DNA of 26,179 nt, taken from assembly GCA_964358545.1 (NCBI GenBank), contig CAYHQN010000053.1, forward strand, positions 1 to 26,179, given 5' to 3'. Both the position numbers and the translations under genes were made by a program. The notes beneath the pieces are model-generated. The model saw nothing but the letters and a program-made list of their open reading frames with translations. It was not told the DNA's origin and did not search any database. Below are positions 17,001 through 24,961 of this stretch, piece by piece; position 1 is the first letter of the stretch, and each line of letters starts with the position of its first letter. This DNA comes from CAINVV01 sp031432175. GTDB lineage: Bacteria > Bacteroidota > Bacteroidia > Bacteroidales > Prolixibacteraceae.

Positions 17001-17289
17001 TCAAAGAAATCCGATAACTGTTTGCACTGGTTATGTTCACATCCTGGGTAGCCATACCCACAAACGAGACAGTAAGTGTTTTTGCATTTGTTGGAACTTT
17101 CAAAGTAAACTTACCATCCACGTCAGTAATAGTCCCAAGTGTAGATCCTTTCACAGCGACCGATACCCCCGGAATTGAGGTGCCGTCATCGCCGGAAGTC
17201 ACAACACCCGTTATTTGACGGGTCTGTGCGAAGACAACTTGTAATCCTATAAAGCCGAGGAATACAAGCAACAGCGAAATTTTTCTCAT
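14080..17289 (-). CDS. SusC/RagA-family TonB-dependent outer-membrane transporter
   Basis: 1069 residues from the ATG at 17289; a TTG two codons earlier is less likely. A Sec signal peptide ends near VVFAQ (residue 22). A CarboxypepD-reg-like domain (about 25-110, ITGVVTSGDDGTSIPGVSV), the TonB plug (about 115-235, with VLKGGAATALYG and ANGVLIITTKSG) and a 22-strand barrel follow. The barrel ends in the terminal aromatic sequence GLKLTF that guides Bam assembly. No STN domain precedes the plug, so anti-sigma signalling is not expected. With the adjacent SusD it forms a pedal-bin importer powered by TonB. The first 113 coding bases are identical to those of the second susC. Confidence 0.92.
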   Translation of the reverse strand: MRKISLLLVFLGFIGLQVVFAQTRQITGVVTSGDDGTSIPGVSVAVKGSTLGTITDVDGKFTLKVPTNAKTLTVSFVGMATQDVNITSANSYRISLKSEAISVDEIVVTAMGMSSAKKSLGYSVQTVNADVLASKPNSDIVNSLAGRTSGVQITSSAGDAGASTYMTIRGASSITGNNQPLFVVNGMPIISGGGSGGVGGVTTSSRSIDLNPEDIESISVLKGGAATALYGLRAANGVLIITTKSGKNLTNKKIEFHTSFGFDQVSQVQERQSKFAQGAGGVWAGGNTFSWGPKIADLEYDGDATYKWDPKGKLVAKGKGNGTPAQYYDPYQFFQTGFSTNNRLNISNGNENGSYYFSLSNLDQKGIVPNNKYGRTTLRMNATTKLGKNVTLGTDFAYTNSTARQLQKGSNVSGVMLGLVRTATTFDNSAGYQFPDGTQRNYRNGGGYDNPYWTANNISFDENVNRFTGSGNLNIKFTDYLDLVYTAGIDWYNRRYTNKFAVNSRANPPGYMDEYMYYAGIFNSDLLLNFNKQFGEKLKFKASIGNNFFSSFNKYLYSDATKLEIEGFYQLSNSATNTTSSGITNYKTMAVFGDINVAFDNMLYLGVTGRNDWSTTMPEANRSAFYPSVSLGFVFTELSALKGNSILSFGKLRGSMARTANIAGPYNTSNYYYASTAGDGWTTGVKFPYKGSAGFALGSGLGNPDLKHETMDSWEVGTELKFLNNRIGLDVAYFYNKNKDLLMSVPIAASSGFTSVYMNAASMERKGIEVTLDASIIKAKNFKWDVIANFTKLKNTILELAPGVDNLFLGGFTTPQIRAVAGQEYGSIFGEDWARDANGKILINDDPTDSYRDGYPWTKTGAMVPIGNVNPDWTANMTNTLTYKNIAISFLLDIKKGGKMYNGTHFAMNYFGTSKETENREVYYTPQGTIDFAKTPSQNVVVFDGVYGHEDANGNPVSSSKVNVTPIVLDQAWYQGMGSNFGGGPSVAAIESTEWIRLRDVTISYNLPLKNKVIKSVQIYGTGKNLLLLTPYSGIDPETNLEGATNAQGMDYFNNPGTKSYLIGLKLTF

Positions 17290-17296
17290 AGACAAA
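17177..17296 (-). repeat. 120-bp identical repeat at susC 5' end, copy 1
   Basis: This stretch is identical base for base to 22290-22409. It covers 7 bp upstream of the ATG, the signal peptide and the first codons of the mature N-terminal domain. Similarity then falls off gradually along the CarboxypepD-reg domain. Confidence 0.95.
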
Positions 17297-17391
17297 ATTT
17301 TAAGGTTAAAAATTCATTGGCCTCACAAAAATTAAAAAGTATTCATCTTTACCTATAATTGTTATTTTGTGTTAATTTTTGCGTATTAATA

Positions 17392-17422
17392 CAAATGTAT
17401 ATAAATATATGCAAATTACAAA
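17392..17422 (-). promoter_or_regulatory. Promoter of the left susCD operon
   Basis: Read on the minus strand, TTTG at 17422-17419 is followed by exactly 19 bp and then TACATTTG at 17399-17392. This is a perfect match to the Bacteroidota sigma consensus TTTG-N19-TAnnTTTG. Transcription would begin near 17385, giving a leader of about 95 nt before the ATG at 17289. The gene-free 17290-17631 gap holds this promoter and the terminator of the right-hand unit, with nothing else recognised. Confidence 0.75.
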
Positions 17423-17537
17423 TTGGGATTAAATCTTAAAAATGAAAGAACAAACCGGCAGTTATACCCAAGCTTTTAACCGCAACCCAAACTTAAACCC
17501 CTGTTAAAGCTGTAATTTTTAATATAAGGAAAGCTGT

Positions 17538-17578
17538 AAAAAAATAGAGACAGTCTCATCAAAGAAACAGTCTCTATT
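17538..17578 (-). terminator. Rho-independent terminator of the right susCD operon
   Basis: On the minus strand, AATAGAGAC (17578-17570) pairs with GTCTCTATT (17551-17543). The T's of that second arm continue into a seven-T run (the A-run at 17538-17544 on the plus strand). It lies about 53 bp after the SusD-like stop codon, separating the two SusCD units. Confidence 0.85.
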
Positions 17579-17631
17579 ATTTATTTGAGTAATCCTGCAA
17601 TTACATGCAGATATTAACGCCAAACATGTTG

Positions 17632-19095
17632 CTATTGAACATCAGATCTTTGGTCGTACCACATTTTTTTACCCCAGAAATCATCTTTAACTTCAGCTGC
17701 AAAAGCCTTTACATTTGCACCATTAAGCGTTAACTCATTCTGTGGATAAGGATACCTGAAAGGAGGTGAGTTATGTCCGGTATAAGTTGTACCCGGAGCA
17801 ATGTAATTGGTCTTAGGAATGCCTGTTCTGCGATACAATGACCAACCTTCCATTCCTTGTTTGAAAAGGGCAATCCACTCTTGCAAATAGATCTGATCAG
17901 AGGTCCCAGCGTATGCTCCTCCACCCGTTGGAGCGAGATAAGCAGTAATATCAGCCTGAGCGACTCCATTTTCAAGCATAGATGTAGTTACAGCAGCTTC
18001 ATAGGCAGCTTTTGCTGTTGTTTGCGTATTCCACCCATTTTTAGATGCTTCAGCTATATTGAACATGACTTCAGCATAACGAAGGAAAGGAGAGAAACCT
18101 TTTGCATCTTTACGATATTTTATGCCAATACGTGAAACAGTTGGCAAGGCAGGTTGAGCTACTGCTCCGATAGTAAATCCCCGATATTGACCATCGCTTG
18201 TAGCAGGAAGAGCATAAACACCAATACGTGGATCATTTAAAGATTTTAATACATTTATAAAGACATCACTTACACAATGGTCATCACGCCCTTTAGAGTC
18301 AGCATACCAGGGTTCTTCGTAAGGTGTAACACCAGGCCATACAAACATAGCGTTGTCGCTGTTGCTTGCCATAACAGGATACTTGGAAGGATTACCCAGA
18401 ATTGCTTCAACCGTAGATTTTGCCAAAGCAGGTGAGACACCTGAAATACGCATTGCAATACGTAAACGCAATGAGTTGGCAAATTTTTTCCATTTGGTGA
18501 TGTTACCTTTAAAAAGCATATCACCATCACCTATAGCGTCGGATGAACCAGAAGCCAACAGATTAGCTGCTTCTTCCAAAACTTTTAACAGGGCAGGATA
18601 AATATCTTCCTGCTTATCGTATTTTGGTAAAAGAACTCCTGCGCTCAATTTGATGGCCTCACTATAAGGTAAGTCTCTCCATCTGTCAGTCATCATTTGC
18701 ATGACGAATGCTTCGAGAACTTTTGAAGCACCAAGCAGATTGTCGGCTTTATCAGCAACTGCTTTTTTCTTCATTTCATTGATGTTATTCAGTAAAATGT
18801 ATCCGTAATACCAGTTATTCTCCACAGTTCCTGGTCTATACTGATATCTCGCTTCATCAATGTATTGAATCTTTGCCAGGTAGCCGGCATAGGTGGAAGG
18901 TTCACTCATATCGGCCCATACATCAAAAAAAGTACTGCCCATATAACGTAGGGTGAAGGCCATCACATTAGTTGCCGGAGCATCTTTTGCTCTATCGGGA
19001 TCAGTGTTGATCTCCCGAAACTTGTCTGTACAACCAATCAACACGAATATTGAAAGAGATGCCAGGACAATAAATTTCATAATATTTTTATTCAT
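17632..19095 (-). CDS. SusD/RagB-family outer-membrane lipoprotein (SusD-like_2)
   Basis: 487 residues. The lipoprotein signal peptide ends at Cys22 (VLIGC). The mature N-terminus DKFREINTDPDRAKDAP is typical of SusD. The central 'TKWKKFANSLRLRIAMRIS' helix and the C-terminal FRYPYPQNELTLNGANV mark the same SusD-like_2 type as the left copy. Overall the two proteins are clearly divergent, so they probably bind different ligands. An internal ATG at 19080 is an alternative start and would still leave a usable signal peptide. It lies 19 bp after its susC partner and is followed by a terminator; this unit has no third lipoprotein gene. Confidence 0.88.
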   Translation of the reverse strand: MNKNIMKFIVLASLSIFVLIGCTDKFREINTDPDRAKDAPATNVMAFTLRYMGSTFFDVWADMSEPSTYAGYLAKIQYIDEARYQYRPGTVENNWYYGYILLNNINEMKKKAVADKADNLLGASKVLEAFVMQMMTDRWRDLPYSEAIKLSAGVLLPKYDKQEDIYPALLKVLEEAANLLASGSSDAIGDGDMLFKGNITKWKKFANSLRLRIAMRISGVSPALAKSTVEAILGNPSKYPVMASNSDNAMFVWPGVTPYEEPWYADSKGRDDHCVSDVFINVLKSLNDPRIGVYALPATSDGQYRGFTIGAVAQPALPTVSRIGIKYRKDAKGFSPFLRYAEVMFNIAEASKNGWNTQTTAKAAYEAAVTTSMLENGVAQADITAYLAPTGGGAYAGTSDQIYLQEWIALFKQGMEGWSLYRRTGIPKTNYIAPGTTYTGHNSPPFRYPYPQNELTLNGANVKAFAAEVKDDFWGKKMWYDQRSDVQ

Positions 19096-19114
19096 ATTTC
19101 TAATTTCTTAAAGG

Positions 19115-22100
19115 TTAGAAAGTAAAATTTAATTTAAAACCATAGCTGCGTGACGGAGGATAACTGGTGCTTTCAAGACCAACGCCACCATTACCGCTAT
19201 TCACTGTTGTTTCAGGATCTATGCCAGAAATATTTGACTTATCACGCCATAGAATTGCAAGATTTGATCCAACCAATGAGACGACACCTGATTTAATTAT
19301 ATTTGATGAGCCAAATAACGATTTTGGCAACTCATAAGATATATGGAATTCGCGAAGTTTAATGTATGACCCTTTGTAGACCCCTAATTCACGGTTACCA
19401 TAAAAAGATTCAAAAAAATCTTGTGCCAAAACTTTTACGTCATTATCGGCAAAAGTTGATTTTTGAATGTCTGTTTTGTCTTCCGTAACTAGTTTAACAA
19501 CTTTTTGATTAGCAAGGAAATCTTTGCCGATTACCATTCCATCGCGACGGATTTCTCCATCAGCAGTAAATCCCAGAAGCCCTGAATAGGCACCAAACAT
19601 TTGGGACACGCTGAAAATATCTCCCCCCATTCTTAAATCCAAAAGGAAGCCTAAATTGAAAGACTTGTATCGGAACTCATTATTAATACCTCCAATCCAA
19701 TTCGGTGTTACATCACCAATAACCATATTTTTCTTGGTTTTTGGCATGCCATTGGTTCCTACAATAATTGCATTATCTGATGCACGACGAACCATTCCAG
19801 TACCATAAATAACACCCCATGATTCACCAGGACGAGCTTGTACATAAGTACTCCATTGTCGACCTATTTCGTATGAAGTCAGTTTCTGACCGGTAACAGG
19901 GTCAGTGTATAATTCAACAATTTTGCTCTTGTCTTTGGCCCAGTTAATTGTCATGTCCCAATTGAAACCCTTTTGCTTTTGAATGATGCCGGCCCGCAAC
20001 TGTACTTCAATACCTTTGTTGTTGATTTCTCCAGCGTTAACCAAGGTAGTGTTGTAACCGGTAGCTTTTGAAATTGCAACACTCATGATTTGGTCGGTTG
20101 TTGTTTTATCATACAATGAAACATCTAAAGATAGTCTGTTCTTCAATAATCTGGTTTCTATACCAAGTTCATTGGAGACAACACTTTCTGGGCGTAGATT
20201 TGCCGGAGGAAATTCTGTTGTTTGATAATATTGAGTTACACCGTTAATTGTGCTTGCTGCAGCAGAAAAATAAGGAAGTGTTCTGTAAGCACTGGTAGCC
20301 GAACCAATTTTTGCCCAACCACCACGGATTTTTAAATAGCTTAAGATATCCGATTTAATACCAAATGTTTCTGTCGGTATCCAGCTGAGACTTACTGCAG
20401 GATAAAAGAAAGGATCGTTAATGGTCGAACTCCAATCATTTCGAACACTACCTTCAAGGTAAGCCATCCCTTTATATCCTGCAGTTGCAGAAGCATAAAC
20501 ACTGTTACTTCTAATCCATGAATGGCTCATGGAAGTAACGGGATTCCCTTTTACATTTGAAATGGTAAACAGATTAGGAACTGTCAACTGATCGGCACCC
20601 ATTGTTGATGCTTCAGTTTTAAAATTCCTGTAATTTGCACCTGCCAATGCGTCAAAATCAATACTTCCAAACTTTTTGTTAAAAGTAGCGATCAAATCAG
20701 CGTTCAATTCGTAGCTCTTAGAATCATTTAAGCGGAACCAGCCACCGTGCCAGGAACTGCCAACCATCGTTTCATTTGATTGGTAAGCAATAACAGGCAT
20801 TGTTTTTGTATTGTAATAATCAACCCCCAAACGTGCTTCAATTTTCACAGAACTAATTGGTTTGAAAAATAAAGAAGATTTACCAAACAGCTTGTTTCTT
20901 TGCATTGAGTTTGTGTTCTTGTTCAAACTCCAGTAAGGATTGTTGTGATAATTATTGTTCCAGTTATATGGGTATCCATTAGCCATTGTTTCAGTCCAAT
21001 GGTCTTTCAATGCCTGCATGTCAATCTGACGACCAAACCATTGACCCATAGACTGCATAGGATTACTTGCATTATACTCCGTTATTGGGAGGTTGTCACT
21101 TTCGCTTCTTGTATAATTAACCGACATATCATAATCAAATTTTGTATTTAATTTGATCATTGTATTTAGGCTTGCTGTGTAGCGACTCATATCAGTGTTT
21201 GGTAAAACACCAACTTGTTTATGGTAACCAACTGATGCACGCGTAACTGCATTATCAGAATTCGAAGTAATGGATATACTGTGATTAGTAGTATAACCTG
21301 TTTGGTAAAGGGATCTCACATTATTAGGGTGGGAAATCCAAGGGGTAGGGGTCAGATTACCGGCAGCATCTCTTGGACTGGTGAATTGAGTGAGATTCAA
21401 ACCTATGTCCAAACGAGGTCCCCAGCTTTCGTCAACACCATCATTAACGCCATTCCCTAAACCATCCAAATAGCTAAATCCATATCCCGGGTCATAATCT
21501 CCTTTTGCAAATTGCTGGTATGTACCTTTGAATCCATCGCCTTGAGCTGCTTTATACTGAGATTCATCGCCCAAGTAACCCTGGCCATACTTATCTTGCA
21601 TCCTCTGTAAGCTGTATACCTCGTCAAAATTAAAATTTCCGTCATAAGAGACAGAAATACCTTTTTGTTTGTTTTTACCGGATTTGGTAGTGATCAGAAT
21701 AACACCATGGCCTGCACGCATACCATAAAGTGCAGCAGATCCACCCTTCAATACTGAAACAGATTCTATATCTTCAGGATTAATGTCATAAAGTCCTGAT
21801 CCATAGTCCACTGCATTAGCTGTTGTTGAATTATTTCCATAAGGAATCCCATCAACTACAATAAGTGGTTGATTGTCACCAAAAGAACTGTTCCCGCGGA
21901 TAACGATACGTGATGATGCTCCAATCTGACCACCAGCCTGATTGATCTGCACACCGGCTACTTTACCATTAAGTGAAGAAATCACATTGGATTGCGCAGA
22001 TTTAGTAAGTTCAGCACTTTTAACATCCTGGACGGCATAACCCAGTGACTTTTTTGCACGGGTAATACCTAATGCCGTAACTACCACCTCGTCCACACTG

Positions 22101-22402
22101 ACGCTCTCTGATTGCATAACTACCTTGTAATTGCTTGCGGAAGTCAATGCCACCTCGGTAGCAGACATACCCACAAAAGTTACGGAAAGTGTTTTTGCAC
22201 CCTGCGGAACTTTTAAAGTAAACTTACCATCCATGTCGGTGATAGTCCCAAGCGTAGATCCCTTCACAACGACAGAAACCCCCGGAATAGAGGTGCCGTC
22301 ATCGCCGGAAGTCACAACACCCGTTATTTGACGGGTCTGTGCGAAGACAACTTGTAATCCTATAAAGCCGAGGAATACAAGCAACAGCGAAATTTTTCTC
22401 AT
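19115..22402 (-). CDS. SusC/RagA-family TonB-dependent outer-membrane transporter
   Basis: 1095 residues from the ATG at 22402. A longer open frame reaching 22537 is rejected because it would bury the signal peptide behind 45 residues. The signal peptide ends near VVFAQ (residue 22). A CarboxypepD-reg-like domain (about 25-110) and a TonB plug (about 115-235, VLKGGSAALYGMRAGHGVILITT) follow, then the barrel, which ends GFKLNFTF. There is no STN domain. It shares the exact 5' 120 bp with the other susC, but the plug and barrel are only moderately similar, implying a different cargo. It is paired with the SusD 19 bp downstream. Confidence 0.92.
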   Translation of the reverse strand: MRKISLLLVFLGFIGLQVVFAQTRQITGVVTSGDDGTSIPGVSVVVKGSTLGTITDMDGKFTLKVPQGAKTLSVTFVGMSATEVALTSASNYKVVMQSESVSVDEVVVTALGITRAKKSLGYAVQDVKSAELTKSAQSNVISSLNGKVAGVQINQAGGQIGASSRIVIRGNSSFGDNQPLIVVDGIPYGNNSTTANAVDYGSGLYDINPEDIESVSVLKGGSAALYGMRAGHGVILITTKSGKNKQKGISVSYDGNFNFDEVYSLQRMQDKYGQGYLGDESQYKAAQGDGFKGTYQQFAKGDYDPGYGFSYLDGLGNGVNDGVDESWGPRLDIGLNLTQFTSPRDAAGNLTPTPWISHPNNVRSLYQTGYTTNHSISITSNSDNAVTRASVGYHKQVGVLPNTDMSRYTASLNTMIKLNTKFDYDMSVNYTRSESDNLPITEYNASNPMQSMGQWFGRQIDMQALKDHWTETMANGYPYNWNNNYHNNPYWSLNKNTNSMQRNKLFGKSSLFFKPISSVKIEARLGVDYYNTKTMPVIAYQSNETMVGSSWHGGWFRLNDSKSYELNADLIATFNKKFGSIDFDALAGANYRNFKTEASTMGADQLTVPNLFTISNVKGNPVTSMSHSWIRSNSVYASATAGYKGMAYLEGSVRNDWSSTINDPFFYPAVSLSWIPTETFGIKSDILSYLKIRGGWAKIGSATSAYRTLPYFSAAASTINGVTQYYQTTEFPPANLRPESVVSNELGIETRLLKNRLSLDVSLYDKTTTDQIMSVAISKATGYNTTLVNAGEINNKGIEVQLRAGIIQKQKGFNWDMTINWAKDKSKIVELYTDPVTGQKLTSYEIGRQWSTYVQARPGESWGVIYGTGMVRRASDNAIIVGTNGMPKTKKNMVIGDVTPNWIGGINNEFRYKSFNLGFLLDLRMGGDIFSVSQMFGAYSGLLGFTADGEIRRDGMVIGKDFLANQKVVKLVTEDKTDIQKSTFADNDVKVLAQDFFESFYGNRELGVYKGSYIKLREFHISYELPKSLFGSSNIIKSGVVSLVGSNLAILWRDKSNISGIDPETTVNSGNGGVGLESTSYPPSRSYGFKLNFTF

Positions 22403-22409
22403 AGACAAA
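22290..22409 (-). repeat. 120-bp identical repeat at susC 5' end, copy 2
   Basis: This is the partner of 17177-17296. The identity ends at a T/A difference inside the coding region (22289 against 17176) and at an A/T difference 8 bp upstream of the ATG. The two leaders and promoters are otherwise unrelated. Confidence 0.95.
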
Positions 22410-22601
22410 TTTTTAGCGTTAAACAAAATTGAACTGTAATATAGTTTAGTAATACAAAAAAGCCCTTTTTCGAATAATCCCACCCAATTGTCAATTTTTT
22501 TATTGAACAAAGAGTGGAAAGTCGTTTTAAAGCACAAAATCCACCATTTAAAGGAATTTTAAACCTTAAACAACAAATGTGTTAAAAATTGTTACACGAT
22601 G

Positions 22602-22631
22602 CAAATATATTTAAAGAAATGTATCTTGCAA
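22602..22631 (-). promoter_or_regulatory. Promoter of the right susCD operon
   Basis: On the minus strand, TTG at 22631-22629 is followed by 19 bp and then TATATTTG at 22609-22602, matching the TTTG-N19-TAnnTTTG consensus with one base missing at -33. The start would be near 22595, giving a long leader of about 190 nt before the ATG at 22402. The gap 22403-22793 otherwise holds only a small palindrome, ATGAC-AAAA-GTCAT at 22674-22687, upstream of this promoter, which could be an operator. Confidence 0.65.
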
Positions 22632-22793
22632 TAGCTGCGGGATATTCTTTTTGCTGACTTCCAGCTATTTAATATGACAAAAGTCATGAATTTAACTAAT
22701 TGAAATTTTGAGTCGAATCTATGCTGTTGTATATCTGTTGATTAATTTTGGGCATCCAAAGAAGATAAGATCCAGGTATATAGTTCACTTATT

Positions 22794-24011
22794 TCAGAAT
22801 TGTTCCATCCTTAAAAAATCGGCGATGTGTATGTGCTGAACCCCTTCGAGATTATCCTGCCAGCTTTCGTCCATAGATACTACATATTTCGGATAATTGT
22901 CTTTTATTTCGAGCAATGGGGCAAATTCACGGTCAATGGTCGAAGTATCAGTCATTTTGTATGCAACCTGGATGTAAATTTTTTTTCCGTCTTTTTCGGC
23001 TACAAAGTCGATTTCCCTTTGATCCTGTTTTCCGACAAAAACGCGGTACCTCCTGCGTTTTAACTCTAACATCACAATATTTTCGAGCACCCCGGATATA
23101 AGTCGATCTTTAAAGCCCATCACTGAGTAAAGTAAGGATTGATCGCCAACAAAATATTTTTCTTGTGTCTTGAGAATCTCTTTACCTTTGACATCGTAAC
23201 GTGGAATGCGGTAAATGATAAACGCCCCTTCCAAAGCGGTGAGGTAGTTGTAAACGGTGTTGAGATCAATCTTCCGGAATTGACTTTTGAAATAATCGGA
23301 AACGTTTTTTGCCGAGAATTTATTTCCCACGTTGTCAAAAACATATTTTACTACCCGCTCTAATAACTCGACATCACGAATATTGTGTCGCTGGACCGTG
23401 TCACGCAAAATAGCAGAAGAGTAAATGTCATACACAATTTTATAGGCTGTTTCATCCGGATACTCTGCCGTGTGTAGTGCTGGAAATCCTCCCCTGCGCA
23501 AAAAGAAATCAAATTCCTTGTAATAATTAAAGGGTTCAACTTTAGTTCGATGCTGTTTGAACAACAGATATTCGCTAAAGGAGAGTGTGTAGACCTGAAT
23601 TTCTATGTAACGACCTGCCAGATAAGTAGCTAATTCAGAAGAAAGGAGATGGGAATTGGAACCGGTTATGTACACGTCGGCATTGAAATCTACCAGAAAT
23701 GAATTGACCGCTTTTTCCCAAGAGGCAACTTCCTGAATTTCGTCGAGCAAAATGTAATAGCGTTGAGAATTGACTATTTTAGTTTTTATGAAATTATACA
23801 ACTTTGCTGCAGAATTTATTTCGGAATGCTCGAAACTCTCAAAATTGATGTAAACAATATTGCCCTCTTCAACCCCTCTGACTATCAGCACTTCGCGAAG
23901 CAGCATTAAAAGGACAGATTTTCCGCTCCTTCTAAGCCCACTCAATATCTTTATGAACGGCTTGTCGATGTATTCTGAAAGCTGCTTAAGGTAGGTGTCT
24001 CTTGGTATCAT
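22794..24011 (-). CDS. AAA_14/DUF4143-family ATPase
   Basis: 405 residues. The P-loop ATPase domain has Walker A GLRRSGKS (25-32), Walker B YILLDEIQ (86-93), a sensor-like TGSNSHLL (116-123) and a downstream LAGRY arginine. A winged-helix-like middle (about 215-275, KYVFDNVGNKFSAKNVSDYF) follows. The C-terminal DUF4143 domain resembles a PD-(D/E)XK fold (REIDFVAEKDGKKIYIQVAY) but has Gln in place of the usual catalytic Glu of (D/E)XK. Such proteins are abundant and patchily distributed in Bacteroidota and archaea; their role is unknown, with nucleic-acid or mobile-element functions suspected. It stands alone, with an inverted repeat around its upstream region. Confidence 0.85.
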   Translation of the reverse strand: MIPRDTYLKQLSEYIDKPFIKILSGLRRSGKSVLLMLLREVLIVRGVEEGNIVYINFESFEHSEINSAAKLYNFIKTKIVNSQRYYILLDEIQEVASWEKAVNSFLVDFNADVYITGSNSHLLSSELATYLAGRYIEIQVYTLSFSEYLLFKQHRTKVEPFNYYKEFDFFLRRGGFPALHTAEYPDETAYKIVYDIYSSAILRDTVQRHNIRDVELLERVVKYVFDNVGNKFSAKNVSDYFKSQFRKIDLNTVYNYLTALEGAFIIYRIPRYDVKGKEILKTQEKYFVGDQSLLYSVMGFKDRLISGVLENIVMLELKRRRYRVFVGKQDQREIDFVAEKDGKKIYIQVAYKMTDTSTIDREFAPLLEIKDNYPKYVVSMDESWQDNLEGVQHIHIADFLRMEQF

Positions 24012-24023
24012 TCGAACTAAAAT

Positions 24024-24079
24024 AGGGTTACAACCACAAATATATATAATATAAACAATATAATTATGGTTATAGCCCT
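24024..24079. promoter_or_regulatory. Inverted repeat flanking the AT-rich region upstream of the ATPase
   Basis: AGGGTTACAACCA (24024-24036) and TGGTTATAGCCCT (24067-24079) are inverted with 11 of 13 bases matching. They enclose 30 bp of almost pure A/T that contains TATATTTG-like promoter elements for the minus-strand ATPase. The arms look like a dimeric operator or a cruciform arm. An A-run follows the right arm on the plus strand. Confidence 0.5.
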
Positions 24080-24120
24080 AAAAAAAATTCGTCCACCCGC
24101 TCTCCCACCCTCCGGTGTCC

Positions 24121-24169
24121 CTTCTCCCTTCTCCATGCCCCATGCCCTTTGCTACATGCCCTTTGCTAC
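24121..24169. repeat. Contiguous 7-bp repeat tract (A)
   Basis: Seven heptads in one phase: CTTCTCC twice, ATGCCCC, then ATGCCCT and TTGCTAC alternating twice. The tract overlaps the stop codon of the HAD nucleotidase gene (TAG at 24168-24166, read on the minus strand). Confidence 0.85.
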
Positions 24170-24888
24170 AGCATTCCCAACAATTGCTCTAAATGTGTAA
24201 TGATCGTTGTAGTTGTCTTCGAGGAGCCATTGTGTGAAACATCTTCATGCGAGGGCATCTTTTCCGGTTGCGGACAATAATATACCTGGTCTATTCCGAA
24301 TAGTTTTGCACCCACGATGTCCGCATCCCAGGAATCGCCAATCATCAGGCTCTTTTTTTTCGGTGCATTCATGGATTTAACGGCATGTTCAAAGATCTTC
24401 TTGTGCGGCTTCTGAGCGCCAACATCTTCGGATATAAACACTTTGTCAAAGTACTTTTTCAATCCCGACTGGATAAGCTTATCCACCTGAACCTCACGAA
24501 AACCGTTGGTTATAATGGACATTTTGTATCTGTGATGGAGATAATCCAATACAACAATCGCTCCGGGAACCAATTTCAATTGTTTTGGCATCTCCATCAG
24601 GTAGGCCTCGTTGAGGAGGTCCCCCATACCCGGCATGGGAGTTTGGTTTAGCTCAAGTGACTCTTCAAATCTAAGCCCTCTTAACACATTTTTAGTGATT
24701 TTATTGTCACGGTACAGATCCCATAGCCGCTCGTTCACTGCATAATAGATTGGAAAATAAGAGTCGTAGTCCCCGATTTTATCCAAGAGGCCCATCTTTC
24801 TCAAAGCAAGGTGCAAGGCACCGTACGAATTCGCGTTGAAATCCCAAAGCGTGTTGTCAAGGTCAAAGAAGAGATGGGTATATTGCAT
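24166..24888 (-). CDS. YjjG-family HAD pyrimidine nucleotidase
   Basis: 240 residues, a normal length for the YjjG family of HAD hydrolases, which dephosphorylate nucleoside monophosphates including non-canonical pyrimidines. Motif I is DLDNTLWD with nucleophile Asp9 and Asp11. Motif II is SIITNGF, motif III is the lysine of GAQKPHKKIF, and motif IV is GDSWDADIVGA. The helical cap lies at about 20-100. It is cytoplasmic. Its stop codon falls inside heptad tract A, and heptad tract B lies just upstream of its ATG. The gap to rsmI is 73 bp, so the two may share a transcript. Confidence 0.88.
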   Translation of the reverse strand: MQYTHLFFDLDNTLWDFNANSYGALHLALRKMGLLDKIGDYDSYFPIYYAVNERLWDLYRDNKITKNVLRGLRFEESLELNQTPMPGMGDLLNEAYLMEMPKQLKLVPGAIVVLDYLHHRYKMSIITNGFREVQVDKLIQSGLKKYFDKVFISEDVGAQKPHKKIFEHAVKSMNAPKKKSLMIGDSWDADIVGAKLFGIDQVYYCPQPEKMPSHEDVSHNGSSKTTTTIITHLEQLLGML

Positions 24889-24896
24889 GGGGAGGG

Positions 24897-24928
24897 AATT
24901 AAAAATTAAAAATTAAAAATTAAAAATT
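24897..24928. repeat. 7-bp tandem repeat (B), AAAAATT x4
   Basis: Four perfect AAAAATT units (24901-24928) follow a partial unit AATT (24897-24900). The tract lies between the YjjG-like start codon (24888) and the rsmI stop (24962). Confidence 0.95.
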
Positions 24929-24961
24929 ACAGGGAATCCGATTATATGCGTGCAAAATTAT

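Noticed and set aside
22403..22537. 45-residue N-terminal extension of the right SusC
   Set aside because: The signal peptide begins at the internal methionine, whose context is identical in the other susC.
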